This document shows, piece after piece, positions 1-6,538 of a stretch of DNA of 6,895 nt; positions within the stretch are counted from its first letter, which is position 1; every line of letters starts with the position of its first letter. Location of the stretch: assembly GCA_003229095.1 (NCBI GenBank), contig QIHS01000239.1, forward strand, positions 1 to 6,895. Reading direction: 5' to 3'. The DNA comes from Woeseia sp. Its GTDB lineage: Bacteria; Pseudomonadota; Gammaproteobacteria; Steroidobacterales; Woeseiaceae. The translations under genes were made by a program, and so were the position numbers. The notes under the pieces were generated by a model, which was not told the origin of the DNA, ran no database searches, and was given only the letters and a program-made list of their open reading frames with translations.

Positions 1-546
1 GGCTTTGCGGTGATGCCCGCAAACGAGGACCTTACGCTGGCAGAGGTGCGGCTGCTGCAGGAAATCGGTCGGGAAATGAAGCTGCGAAAAGCCCTCGCAC
101 CGGTTGTTGGGATGTACGACTTTATCCTGATCGACTGCCCGCCTTCGATCAACATGCTGACCGTTAATGCGCTGACCGCGGCTGATGGCGTCCTTATTCC
201 AATGCAGTGTGAATACTATGCGCTGGAAGGCTTGAGTTCGTTACTGAACACCGTCGAACAGGTACGCGACTCCGTCAACGCCGACCTTGAGGTCTACGGC
301 TTGCTGCGTACCATGGTTGATCCGCGTATCAACCTGTCGAACGAAGTATCGGACCAGCTCCTCAATCATTTCGAAGACAAGGTTTTCCGCACCGTGGTGC
401 CACGAAACGTACGCCTTGCCGAGGCACCGAGTTTCGGTCGACCGGTACTCTTTCACGATCGCAACTCTCGCGGTGCGCTCGCGTATCTCGCCCTGGCGGG
501 CGAAGTGTTGCGACGGGAAGACGAGCGTAGCGCGACCCGCCACTGA
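1..546 (+). CDS. parA: ParA chromosome-partitioning ATPase, 3' part only
   Basis: This is the C-terminal 181 codons of a ParA/Soj-type ATPase. ParA binds DNA non-specifically in its ATP dimer form and is released from the nucleoid by ParB, which moves the origin region. The reading frame is open to the left edge. The GTG and ATG codons at bases 10 and 13 are internal, because the visible residues align with the middle of the family. Fragment residues 41-49 (FILIDCPPS) are the Walker B region with its Asp. The later VPRNVRLAEAPSFGRP stretch and the C-terminal SRGALAYLALAGEVLRR are typical of chromosomal ParA. Full proteins have about 255-265 residues, so roughly 80 are missing, including the deviant Walker A P-loop. 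parB follows after 57 bp on the same strand, so the two are probably co-transcribed. Family assignment is very secure; whether the gene is intact cannot be judged here. Confidence 0.95.
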   Translation, partial: GFAVMPANEDLTLAEVRLLQEIGREMKLRKALAPVVGMYDFILIDCPPSINMLTVNALTAADGVLIPMQCEYYALEGLSSLLNTVEQVRDSVNADLEVYGLLRTMVDPRINLSNEVSDQLLNHFEDKVFRTVVPRNVRLAEAPSFGRPVLFHDRNSRGALAYLALAGEVLRREDERSATRH

Positions 547-603
547 ATCAGATCACCTGAATCAGATTAACCGAACAAAGATTCTGCGAGCTTAGACAAC
601 AGC

Positions 604-1509
604 ATGACAAAAAAGAAAAGACTTGGTCGCGGACTTGACGCGCTTCTCAGCAAGCCGGTTTCGCAAACAATATCCGTCACAGGCGGGCACAGTGCAGACG
701 GGCTGCAGAATATTCCCGTTGACCTGCTGCAACGCGGGCAGTATCAGCCACGCATCGATATGCGGCAGGACTCGCTGGAAGAACTTGCCAGCTCGATAAA
801 GTCGCAGGGTGTGGTGCAACCGATAGTCGCCAGACCGATTGGCAAAGGCGGAAAGGGCGGCAAAGCCCAGCGCTACGAAATCGTCGCGGGCGAGCGACGC
901 TGGCGAGCCGCGCAAATGGCCGGGCTGCAGGAGATTCCTGCGGTCATTAGAGACATCCCAGACAATGACGCGATTGCGATCTCGCTGATCGAGAACATTC
1001 AGCGGGAAGATCTCAACCCACTGGAAGAAGCGCGCGCACTGGACCGTTTGATTCAGGAATTCAAGCTAACCCACCAGGAAGCGGCTGAAGCGGTCGGACG
1101 GTCAAGGGCATCGGTCAGCAATCTGCTGCGGCTGCAGGAACTGTCTGACAAAGTGAAAGCCATGCTTGAGACTCGACAACTGGAAATGGGACATGCGCGG
1201 GCACTGCTGTCAATTACCAACAAGACACAACAATACGATGCGGCGCGGCAGGTCGTTAAGAGCGGACTCTCGGTTCGCGAAACAGAAAAACTGGTACGAC
1301 GAATGCTGGCGAGCAATGGAGAGGCTGGTGGGAAGGCGGTCGCGAAGAAATCGTCACACGACAGTGACATCCAACGGCTGGAAAGAGATATATCCGATAA
1401 ACTCGGCGCGAAAGTTCGCATTGATCATTCGAAGAAAGGCAGCGGCAAATTGACAATCGAGTACAACTCGCTCGATGAGCTCGATGGCATCCTGAAACAC
1501 ATCAGATAG
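604..1509 (+). CDS. parB: ParB chromosome-partitioning protein, parS-binding CTPase
   Basis: A complete 301-residue ParB/Spo0J, normal length. It binds parS, spreads as a CTP-dependent sliding clamp, and stimulates ParA ATPase activity. Residues 1-16 carry the basic LGRGLDALL element that contacts ParA. The ParB N-terminal CTPase domain spans about 36-150, with GQYQPR at 45-50, GERRWRAA (arginine-rich C2 motif) at 96-103 and ENIQRE (C3 motif) at 130-135. A helix-turn-helix follows at about 154-178 (LTHQEAAEAVGRSRASVSN). The C-terminal dimerisation domain is at about 253-301, after a Lys/Ser-rich linker. The ATG at 604 is chosen because the conserved N-terminal element starts right behind it, although no good Shine-Dalgarno sequence is visible. 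An oddity is a Gly/Lys-rich loop, GKGGKGGK, at 80-87 between two strands of the CTPase domain; many relatives have a shorter turn there. Confidence 0.97.
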   Translation: MTKKKRLGRGLDALLSKPVSQTISVTGGHSADGLQNIPVDLLQRGQYQPRIDMRQDSLEELASSIKSQGVVQPIVARPIGKGGKGGKAQRYEIVAGERRWRAAQMAGLQEIPAVIRDIPDNDAIAISLIENIQREDLNPLEEARALDRLIQEFKLTHQEAAEAVGRSRASVSNLLRLQELSDKVKAMLETRQLEMGHARALLSITNKTQQYDAARQVVKSGLSVRETEKLVRRMLASNGEAGGKAVAKKSSHDSDIQRLERDISDKLGAKVRIDHSKKGSGKLTIEYNSLDELDGILKHIR

Positions 1510-1542
1510 AAGCCCGGTACGCAATATTTCGGTTAAGGACGA

Positions 1543-1556
1543 CTAGCCCGGGCTAG
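1543..1556. repeat. 14-bp perfect palindrome between parB and the kinase relic
   Basis: CTAGCCCGGGCTAG is its own reverse complement and lies 33 bp after the parB stop. Its CTA end supplies the TAG stop of the minus-strand kinase relic. There is no loop and no T-tract on either side, so it is not a standard intrinsic terminator. It could be a protein-binding site or chance. No other terminator is evident for parB. Confidence 0.35.
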
Positions 1557-2185
1557 GGTCTGGCGTATCGGAAGCCGGCCCGTCAACCGCTACCGAAAAC
1601 AAACTTCCCTGCCCGGGTACCGAACGAACAATGGTAGCCAGGCCGAGTTGTTTTGCCAATGCCAGGGCGATATCCAGGCCCAGGCCCTCGCCTTCAGTTT
1701 CGCCGTGACTGCCCCGCTCGGCACGTTGGGTGACTCTGCCAAGAGTCGCGCTGCGTCGTCGGTCTGGGCGTTCGCCATGTGCTCTTCAACCAGGTTTTCA
1801 AGGTAGAGCAAACTTCGGCTGGCGCTCGCAACGGACTGTTCGTCGGGTTTCTGCTTTATTGACTTTAGCGATGCCCGAAGCGCAAACCAAGGTTGCTCTG
1901 CAGCGAGGTGATGATAATGACGAACCACCCGACAACAAAGAACAGCATTCGGTTTCCGTACTGAAACCAGGCACAGAGCAGAAATATGCGATGGCGGAAC
2001 GGAAAGAAGGACAGTAATGCAACAACGATAACGAGCGCCATAAGCACATAATAAATCGCTAGTTTCGAAACATGAGACTGGGTTCGTTCCAAAAATGAAA
2101 GTTCCGTTTCTATACCAAAGGGCAATCCTGTGGATCCCGGAGACGAATAGTTAATCCACAGCACACCCTGTGTCTCCGGTGCCAT
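1543..2185 (-). pseudogene. Degraded membrane sensor histidine kinase
   Basis: Three fragments of one kinase survive in three minus-strand frames. (1) 2185-1865 reads a predicted extracytoplasmic end (LPFGIETELSFLERTQ) followed by hydrophobic helices (YYVLMALVIVVALLSFFPF, then RMLFFVVGWFVIIITSL). This resembles the junction of the 7TMR-DISM sensor domain with its membrane region, an assignment I hold only moderately. (2) About 1900-1740, in a second frame, reads DEQSVASASRSLLYLENLVE, which resembles the second DHp helix after the phospho-accepting His. (3) About 1740-1543, in a third frame, reads GEGLGLDIALALAKQLG and ends in TAG at 1545-1543; this is the G2 box and final part of a HATPase_c domain. 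The His-containing H-box, the N-box and the G1 (DxGxG) box are absent. About 214 codons remain of an expected 400 or more. At least two frameshifts or deletions are needed, so no working kinase can be made. A TAA lies immediately before the ATG at 2185, so the N-terminus is also lost. No response regulator is adjacent. Kinase ancestry is well supported by the G2 region. Confidence 0.75.
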
Positions 2186-2204
2186 TTAAAATTCCGCCAC
2201 GAGG

Positions 2205-2549
2205 TTGCGGTGGCGATATTCCCTGCTGATGCAAGCCAATATCTCACCGGACATTTCGTGGGTGCCGGGCTGCTTTCCGTTCGTACCCAGCACCGAAGTT
2301 AACGGTGAGTGGTTTGTGGATGGCACTGGTGCGTTCTGTGCATCGTTGAGTGGGCATTATGCCAGTGTGGTCCTGACGTTGAACGGCGTTCCCGGCAGAG
2401 TACGCACTGCAGTCGACAATACAACGGTGTCCTATATCAACAATTCATGTATTGCCTTTGTTTGCTTGTCCGATCTTGTCAATGCGAATTCGATAGGAAA
2501 TTCGACCGGTACGACGGCGACGATCAGTCGGTTTCGTTTAACGTCCTGA
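2205..2549 (+). CDS. Unrecognised ORF, possibly a fragment
   Basis: I do not recognise this product. The frame is open from 2190, just after an in-frame TAA at 2187-2189. The first possible start is TTG 2205, with GAGG touching it, which is too close to be a good ribosome site. The first ATG is at 2229 and has no Shine-Dalgarno sequence. The protein of up to 114 residues has no signal peptide or clear membrane helix. It is rich in Thr, Ser, Val, Asn and Gly, as in a beta-sheet protein, with four Cys in all: a lone one, one in GAFCASLSG, and a pair in CIAFVCLSD. After the stop at 2547-2549 a second plus-strand frame continues with a protein-like stretch (SPAEAIAGAADLVADGLLG) to a TGA at 2615-2617. 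The original gene may therefore have been longer and suffered a frameshift near 2530. It could be the relic of an inserted element, or not coding at all. Confidence 0.3.
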   Translation: MRWRYSLLMQANISPDISWVPGCFPFVPSTEVNGEWFVDGTGAFCASLSGHYASVVLTLNGVPGRVRTAVDNTTVSYINNSCIAFVCLSDLVNANSIGNSTGTTATISRFRLTS

Positions 2550-2616
2550 GTCCTGCCGAAGCGATTGCCGGTGCTGCCGACCTGGTAGCGGACGGGTTGC
2601 TGGGAGGTGGTGAGTG

Positions 2617-2721
2617 ATGCAACGTTTTGCTGGGTATGTCGTCTGTGATCGCTGGGCGATTGGCAAGCGCCATTTTGTCTCTCAGGCGACGCTGACAACT
2701 GATTCGGGCGAGCTGCCGTAA
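2617..2721 (+). CDS. Possible 34-residue small ORF, coupled start
   Basis: The ATG at 2617-2619 overlaps the TGA (2615-2617) of the preceding plus-strand frame in a TGATG arrangement. It is preceded by a purine-rich GGGAGGTGG at 2602-2610, one of the best ribosome-binding sequences in the window. The peptide begins MQRFAGYVVCDRWAIGKRHF and ends at TAA 2719-2721. Its last 13 codons run antisense over the 3' end of the EAL gene. That suggests its natural end was lost at a junction, or that the ORF is accidental. No family is recognised. The start signal is the only positive argument. Confidence 0.22.
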   Translation: MQRFAGYVVCDRWAIGKRHFVSQATLTTDSGELP

Positions 2722-3845
2722 GCTCTACGAATGATGTCCGGCATTACCGCCTCGGAAATCAAATAGCCCTGCATCTTGTCACAACCGATAGCCTCCAGAA
2801 ACTCGAAGGTTGCCTGGTCCTCAACCCCTTCAGCGCACACAGAGACGCCAAGATTATGTGCGAGTCCGGTGATCGCGGCCAGCACTTTGAGCGCGACAGG
2901 GCTTTCCTGTGCCCGGGCCAGTGCGGCGGCATGAATTTTAATTTCGTCAAAGGGCAACTGCTCGAACGCGCTAAGAGACGATGCCGCAACGCCGTAGTCG
3001 TCGAGCGAAATTCGAAAACCCAGCTGGCGCAATTCATTGAGGACCAGCAGATGCGGGGCCTGTGAGTTGACGATGTCCTGTTCTGTGACCTCGAAGGTGA
3101 AGTTTGTGCACTGAAGGCCCTGTTCCGTGACAATCCGCTCGAAACTCTTCGCGAGTTTCGGATTGTTTAGCTGACTGGAGGCCAGGTTGATACATGCGTT
3201 CAGCGTTAGCCCCTGCTCGCGCCAACGCAGGAGTTGGGCGGCTGCTTCAAAAAGGACAAATTCACTGATAGGGCCGACGAGATCGAAGGTTTCCGCCTCC
3301 GGCAGGAACTCCAGCGGACCCAATAGTCCGTGCTGCGGATGCTGCCAGCGAATAAGTGCCTCAACCTCATGTGTTTTCCACTCGCTCGCTTCCCGGCGCT
3401 CGACTTTCGGTTGATATTGCAGGACGAACTCGCGCTTAATAATTGCCTTTTCCAGCTCGTCTTTGCCTAGCCTGAGCATGCGACGGCGACACTTTCTCAG
3501 CCCGGCACTTAGCGTATCGCTATCGTATTCAGGACTCAGCCATTCGACATTGTGGTGTGTGGCAAGTATCTTCGCCGCCAGGGCGCGGTCACTCGCGCGC
3601 AGTGTTTCCTGGTCAGCGAAGACGACCAGGCTAAATTCGGCGTCGTGTTCTGCGCGAACGAGGCGGTCCACGATCTCGTTGCTGATATCTCGCTCTGCAA
3701 GCAGAATGAAGCGGCGAGAGCGACCGCCGAGCACCTTATTCAGATCATCGACACTGCTGAAGAAGCTGAGGCTAAGGCTAAGTTCACGTGCAACCTCGAT
3801 CATCACCCGGGATCGCCCGAGGGACTGACTTACGATCGCTAACAT
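2682..3845 (-). CDS. EAL-domain c-di-GMP phosphodiesterase with degenerate receiver-like N-terminus
   Basis: A 387-residue cytoplasmic protein. EAL enzymes hydrolyse cyclic di-GMP to pGpG. The EAL domain spans about 128-375. The usual catalytic and metal-binding residues are all visible: E162 (EVEAL), N220 (INLAS), E252 and E255 (FEVTE), D282-D283 (LDDYG), K303 (EIKI), E339 (AEGVE) and Q359 (MQGY). Departures from consensus are loop 6, where DFGTGYSSL reads DYGVAASSL, and KID, which reads KIH at 303-305. Residues 1-125 have the alternating strand/helix pattern of a response-regulator receiver. However, no phospho-acceptor Asp is seen at the expected strand end (RRFILLAERD, 44-53), and the conserved Lys before Pro is missing (WLSPEYD, 102-108). 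It would thus be a pseudo-receiver that cannot be phosphorylated normally. The start is ATG 3845, with GGAGG four bases upstream. The gene is monocistronic, with relics on both sides. Activity is likely but not certain because of loop 6. Confidence 0.93.
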   Translation of the reverse strand: MLAIVSQSLGRSRVMIEVARELSLSLSFFSSVDDLNKVLGGRSRRFILLAERDISNEIVDRLVRAEHDAEFSLVVFADQETLRASDRALAAKILATHHNVEWLSPEYDSDTLSAGLRKCRRRMLRLGKDELEKAIIKREFVLQYQPKVERREASEWKTHEVEALIRWQHPQHGLLGPLEFLPEAETFDLVGPISEFVLFEAAAQLLRWREQGLTLNACINLASSQLNNPKLAKSFERIVTEQGLQCTNFTFEVTEQDIVNSQAPHLLVLNELRQLGFRISLDDYGVAASSLSAFEQLPFDEIKIHAAALARAQESPVALKVLAAITGLAHNLGVSVCAEGVEDQATFEFLEAIGCDKMQGYLISEAVMPDIIRRAYGSSPESVVSVA

Positions 3846-3874
3846 GTTGCCTCCGAAACCAGGTAAAGGCGCCT

Positions 3875-3889
3875 GACAAGATCATTGTC
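3875..3889. promoter_or_regulatory. Inverted repeat upstream of the EAL gene, candidate operator
   Basis: GACAA-GATCA-TTGTC is a perfect 5-bp inverted repeat with a 5-bp centre, about 30 bp upstream of the EAL start codon. It sits in the 214-bp gap (3846-4059) that must hold that gene's promoter. A second palindrome, GGGCGCCC, lies at 3910-3917. Neither is a known binding site that I recognise, and no convincing -35/-10 pair was found. Short inverted repeats of this size also occur by chance. Confidence 0.25.
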
Positions 3890-3986
3890 CACGCGCGCAC
3901 GATTCTTTCGGGCGCCCTGATTACCAGGCCATTAGACCTGCCTGAAAGCTTCCGGAATGTGCCCTGTGTCGCATTGCGCAAAGAAT

Positions 3987-4001
3987 CTGCCTCCGGGGCA
4001 G
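3987..4001 (-). terminator. Weak hairpin after the acyltransferase relic
   Basis: Read on the minus strand, CTGCC-CCGGA-GGCAG forms a 5-bp GC-rich stem followed by ATTCTTT. It lies about 60 bp beyond the stop of the acyltransferase gene and could end that transcript. The stem is short and the T-run is interrupted, so this is a tentative call. Confidence 0.25.
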
Positions 4002-4013
4002 GCTAATATCAAC

Positions 4014-4044
4014 GTATTTGCGTTGCTGTTGCAAATACCTTTTT
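4014..4044 (+). terminator. Hairpin plus T-run, terminator-like on the plus strand
   Basis: GTATTTGC (4014-4021) and GCAAATAC (4031-4038) form a perfect 8-bp stem with a 9-base loop, followed by CTTTTT ending at 4044. This is the layout of an intrinsic terminator for plus-strand transcription, although the stem is AT-rich. No plus-strand gene precedes it: everything from 2682 to 5297 is on the minus strand. On the minus strand the stem has an A-run before it and only a poor T-run after it, 22 bases past the acyltransferase stop, so it may serve that gene instead. Confidence 0.4.
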
Positions 4045-4059
4045 ACATGGCACTCCTGC

Positions 4060-5297
4060 CTACAGCAGAATTTCAAACCCGGTTAACAGGATCACGACAG
4101 CGACCAGCCCTCCGGCGACCCGCTGCCCCCACCCATATGATCGAGTTGAGCCGATGATCGGTGGTCGCGACCTGAGCCCAAACAACGGACGCAATACCGA
4201 AAGGCGCCGGGCGATTTCGTAAATCACCAAACAACCCCCGAATGTCGCAACAATGACTACGATGGGTTCGAGCGCAGGGCCAAGCGACAAAGGTGCAAGG
4301 TAATAGGCCAACAGAAGAATCAGTGTTTGATGTACCAGGTAAAACGGATATACACCTGCCGACAAATAACTCAGCCAGGGATGCGGTTCAGGTGCGCAAA
4401 AGCGAATCCGAATAGTGCACACAGGCAAAACCAACGCATGGAATGATCCAGAAGCGTCAAGCTGAGTTCCTGCACAAGAGAAAGTTGACCGCCTTCCTGC
4501 AACCAGACCAGATGATAAGCCGTGAGGTAAGCGCCATAAGTGAACAACGCAAGCACAAGAGAGACGCGCCGCCAGCGGCGCAAGGCTTCCCAGGCTGCAT
4601 GTTGATTGGTTAGCAGGTATCCGAGTAGAAAAAAGGTCAATCCCTGTGCCTTGCGCCAACCTTCGGATCCAAATTCCGGAAAGGCGGCAAGTTCCAGTCC
4701 TGCGAGTAAAATGGGCACAGAGAAGAGAATCGAAACCGAGCCGAACGGCAACCACAGACGCGGAAACCAACTGTGGTCACGCAGCCGTTTCAGCAATGGC
4801 AGCAGGATCAGGAGCACCAGGGTGAATGTCCAGAGCTCTCGCAAATACCACAGATGGTTCACATCCACGTGCGGCCAGATTCCCGAACGGTATTGGTCGA
4901 ATACTGGTGACTCGGGATCAAGAAAAACGCGGTAAAACGCCACGTAGGTGTCGCTGAAATCTCCTTTGCTACTCATTTCCACAAACAGTTGTGGCGGAAC
5001 GATCACCCACACACCGAATGCCAGCGGCAGAAGCAAGCGAACTGATCTGGACCTGAAGAACTCCCACCAGCGAAGCTTGTCCAGAAGATACGAGCTCGCT
5101 ATGCCGGAGACGATCCACAACAACGCCAGGCGCCAGGGATTGGCCAGCAACATGATATTTTCGAGAAAAGAAGACGTGTACGCACTTTTATAATGAAATC
5201 CCCAGTGCTCAACGTACAACATGCCGATGTGGTAAAAGATCAGCAAACCAAATGCAAACACTCTCAACCAGTCCAGATCGAAACGGCGCTGCGTCAT
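4060..5297 (-). pseudogene. Acyltransferase-3 family membrane protein, broken by a frameshift
   Basis: The intact version would have about 412 residues with roughly 10 membrane helices. The family transfers acyl groups, typically acetyl or succinyl, to extracytoplasmic sugars such as surface glycans or osmoregulated glucans; the substrate here is unknown. The N-terminal helix carries the family's R-x10-H motif (LDWLRVFAFGLLIFYH: R12 and H23 from ATG 5297). The first frame runs to a TGA at 4373-4371, ending FAHLNRIPG. The neighbouring frame continues HPWLSYLSAGVYPFYLVHQT and more, which is the family's usual C-terminal signature. The total of 1238 bases is one short of a multiple of three, so restoring one base near 4380-4388 rejoins the frames. 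ATG 5297 is preferred over TTG 5309 because AGGA lies close upstream. The rest of the sequence looks undamaged, so the break is recent or a sequencing error. It diverges from the LytTR gene. Confidence 0.87.
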
Positions 5298-5411
5298 ATC
5301 CTGATCCAAATGTTTAGCACAGTTGCCAGATTCGCCTTTTATCCATGTTCGCTCAACGTCTTTGTGACAGTTAGCAGGGATTGCGGGACAAGCGGCTAAA
5401 GTGAAGGCTCA
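5298..5411. promoter_or_regulatory. Divergent promoter region with 11-bp direct repeat
   Basis: This 114-bp gap must hold promoters for both the acyltransferase (leftward) and the LytTR regulator (rightward). ACAGTTGCCAG (5319-5329) recurs as ACAGTTAGCAG (5367-5377), identical at 9 of 11 positions, with starts 48 bp apart. The ACAGTT core fits the half-site pattern known for LytTR-type proteins ([TA][AC][CA]GTT). A near match, AACGTC, sits 12 bp before the second copy, at 5355. Known LytTR half-sites are usually spaced about 21 bp start to start, so the geometry does not fit simply. GAAGG at 5403-5407 is the ribosome-binding site of the rightward gene. No clear -35/-10 pair is visible in either direction. 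Confidence 0.45.
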
Positions 5412-6290
5412 ATGACTAAGACAGTCAAAACAGATGCCCGTCTACCGGGATTGGTCGGTTGGTATCGTCGTTACCAGCGCCTACTGGAGTGGGCTTACTG
5501 GCCGTTCGTGCACTCAATTCAGGCAAACCTGAGTGCAACCAGCGTCATCATGGAGTACACAAGGCGCGGTACGCCAATTGACTCATGGGAGCCCTACTTG
5601 TGGGAATTTTCCAGCGTGGCCACAGCGATGCTTGGCATCTGGCTGATCGTTCAGTTTGATCGCCGCTTCTCGCTCAACTCTAAACACATCTTGCGCAACG
5701 TGGCCGCGCATGCAGCATTCAGTCTGGTGTTTTCGGCCCTACATGTTGTAGGGATGGTCATTATTCGTGAGTGGGTCTACCAGCAGATGGGTCGCAACTA
5801 CGATTTTGGCGATTGGTCTTTTGAGGCCTGGTACGAGTACCGGAAGGATGCGATGACCTATCTAACCATCGTGGGGACGCTCTACATCTATCGCTTTGTA
5901 TCCAGTCGGATCATTGGCGAAGCCAGTCTTATCGCAGATGGTGGCGCGGGAAATGAAAATCAGTTCGCGGAACGCTTCCTGGTACGAAAACTTGGCAGAG
6001 ATTTTCTACTCAAGACAACCGACGTAGAGTGGATTGGAGCTGACGGCAACTATATGAATATGTATGCGGCAGGTCGAATCTACCCGATTCGAGAAACCAT
6101 GGCTGGACTGGAAAAACGTCTCGACGGCGATGTTTTCGTTCGCGTACACCGTTCCCACATCGTGAGTCTCGAATTCGTCGAATCCGTCACACCTGCAGAT
6201 AGCGGAGATGCGGTGATTCGGATGCGCGACGGCACCGAACTCCGTTTATCCAGGCGCTTTCGAGACAAATTCAGAAGCAAAATCAAGTAG
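5412..6290 (+). CDS. Membrane-anchored LytTR-family transcription regulator
   Basis: A 292-residue protein whose N-terminal half is a four-helix membrane domain and whose C-terminus is a LytTR DNA-binding domain. Probable membrane segments are about 26-47, 66-81, 93-117 and 145-163. A polar linker follows (about 165-186), then LytTR at about 187-291. That domain shows the family hallmarks: DGNYMNMY at 211-218, the amphipathic RETMAGLEKRL at 227-237, FVRVHRSHIV at 242-251 and a basic tail, SRRFRDKFRSK. No receiver domain is present, so it is not a classical response regulator. The input is presumably sensed in or through the membrane. Start ATG 5412 has GAAGG four bases upstream. The gene diverges from the acyltransferase gene, a layout in which regulators often control themselves and the neighbour. 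DNA binding by the C-terminal domain is well established for the family; signal and targets are unknown. Confidence 0.93.
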   Translation: MTKTVKTDARLPGLVGWYRRYQRLLEWAYWPFVHSIQANLSATSVIMEYTRRGTPIDSWEPYLWEFSSVATAMLGIWLIVQFDRRFSLNSKHILRNVAAHAAFSLVFSALHVVGMVIIREWVYQQMGRNYDFGDWSFEAWYEYRKDAMTYLTIVGTLYIYRFVSSRIIGEASLIADGGAGNENQFAERFLVRKLGRDFLLKTTDVEWIGADGNYMNMYAAGRIYPIRETMAGLEKRLDGDVFVRVHRSHIVSLEFVESVTPADSGDAVIRMRDGTELRLSRRFRDKFRSKIK

Positions 6291-6538
6291 TTTGGTGCAA
6301 TCGGATTCCGGCTCGAGATGTTTGATTTAGGCGTCGCCTTGGTCAAGTACCTGAAAGTAAAGAAACCGAAACAATTCTATTCGAAAATACGACTCGCGAG
6401 CAGCAACCCTACACGCCTTCAAAAGCCATCATTCAATCATCAGACGATCGTCAGCCAATAATCAGGCCTTTCAGGGGCGTGTTCGCCACTCTGTAAACTG
6501 AGAGTTGCTCAATCGAGCTCTGGTTTATGGAGAATGCC
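6291..6538. other. Intergenic gap with one 10-bp palindrome
   Basis: These 248 bases lie between the LytTR stop and the lipoprotein start. I see no gene or RNA here. A perfect palindrome, GACGATCGTC, is at 6443-6452, and a small TGAG/CTCA hairpin lies near 6498-6512. No strong terminator for the LytTR gene and no convincing promoter for the lipoprotein gene stand out, although both should be here. Confidence 0.5.

Noticed and set aside
241..543. Minus-strand 100-codon ORF antisense to parA
   Set aside because: It lies entirely inside well-conserved parA coding sequence and its product looks like a shadow frame.
1053..1421. Minus-strand Ser-rich ORF inside parB
   Set aside because: The low-complexity Ser/Arg composition is typical of the antisense of a coding gene, and parB is intact.
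2137..2178. CCGGAGAC and GTCTCCGG inverted pair as ends of a mobile element
   Set aside because: The arms are only 8 bp and about 25 bp apart, inside the kinase relic, with no flanking duplication or transposase.
2432..2698. Minus-strand 88-codon ORF across the unassigned insert
   Set aside because: It has no domain, no ribosome site and overlaps the end of the EAL gene; the plus-strand frames look more protein-like.
3780..3795. CACGTG-centred sequence resembling parS inside the start of the EAL gene
   Set aside because: It matches the consensus at only 11 of 16 positions and lacks the left arm (AAGTT in place of TGTTT). It lies in coding sequence, so chance is the better explanation. Another CACGTG at about 4867 is even poorer.
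3463..3828. Plus-strand ORF of 121 codons opposite the EAL gene's N-terminus
   Set aside because: Its Ser/Arg-rich shadow-frame composition and full overlap with the EAL coding sequence argue against it.
5323..5351. TTGCCA as a -35 box for the LytTR gene
   Set aside because: No acceptable -10 hexamer lies 16-18 bases downstream; the sequence there is TGTTCG.
6469..6497. Possible sigma-70 promoter for the lipoprotein gene (TTTCAG, 17 bp, TGTAAA)
   Set aside because: The -35 matches at only two of six positions and the -10 at four, too weak to call.
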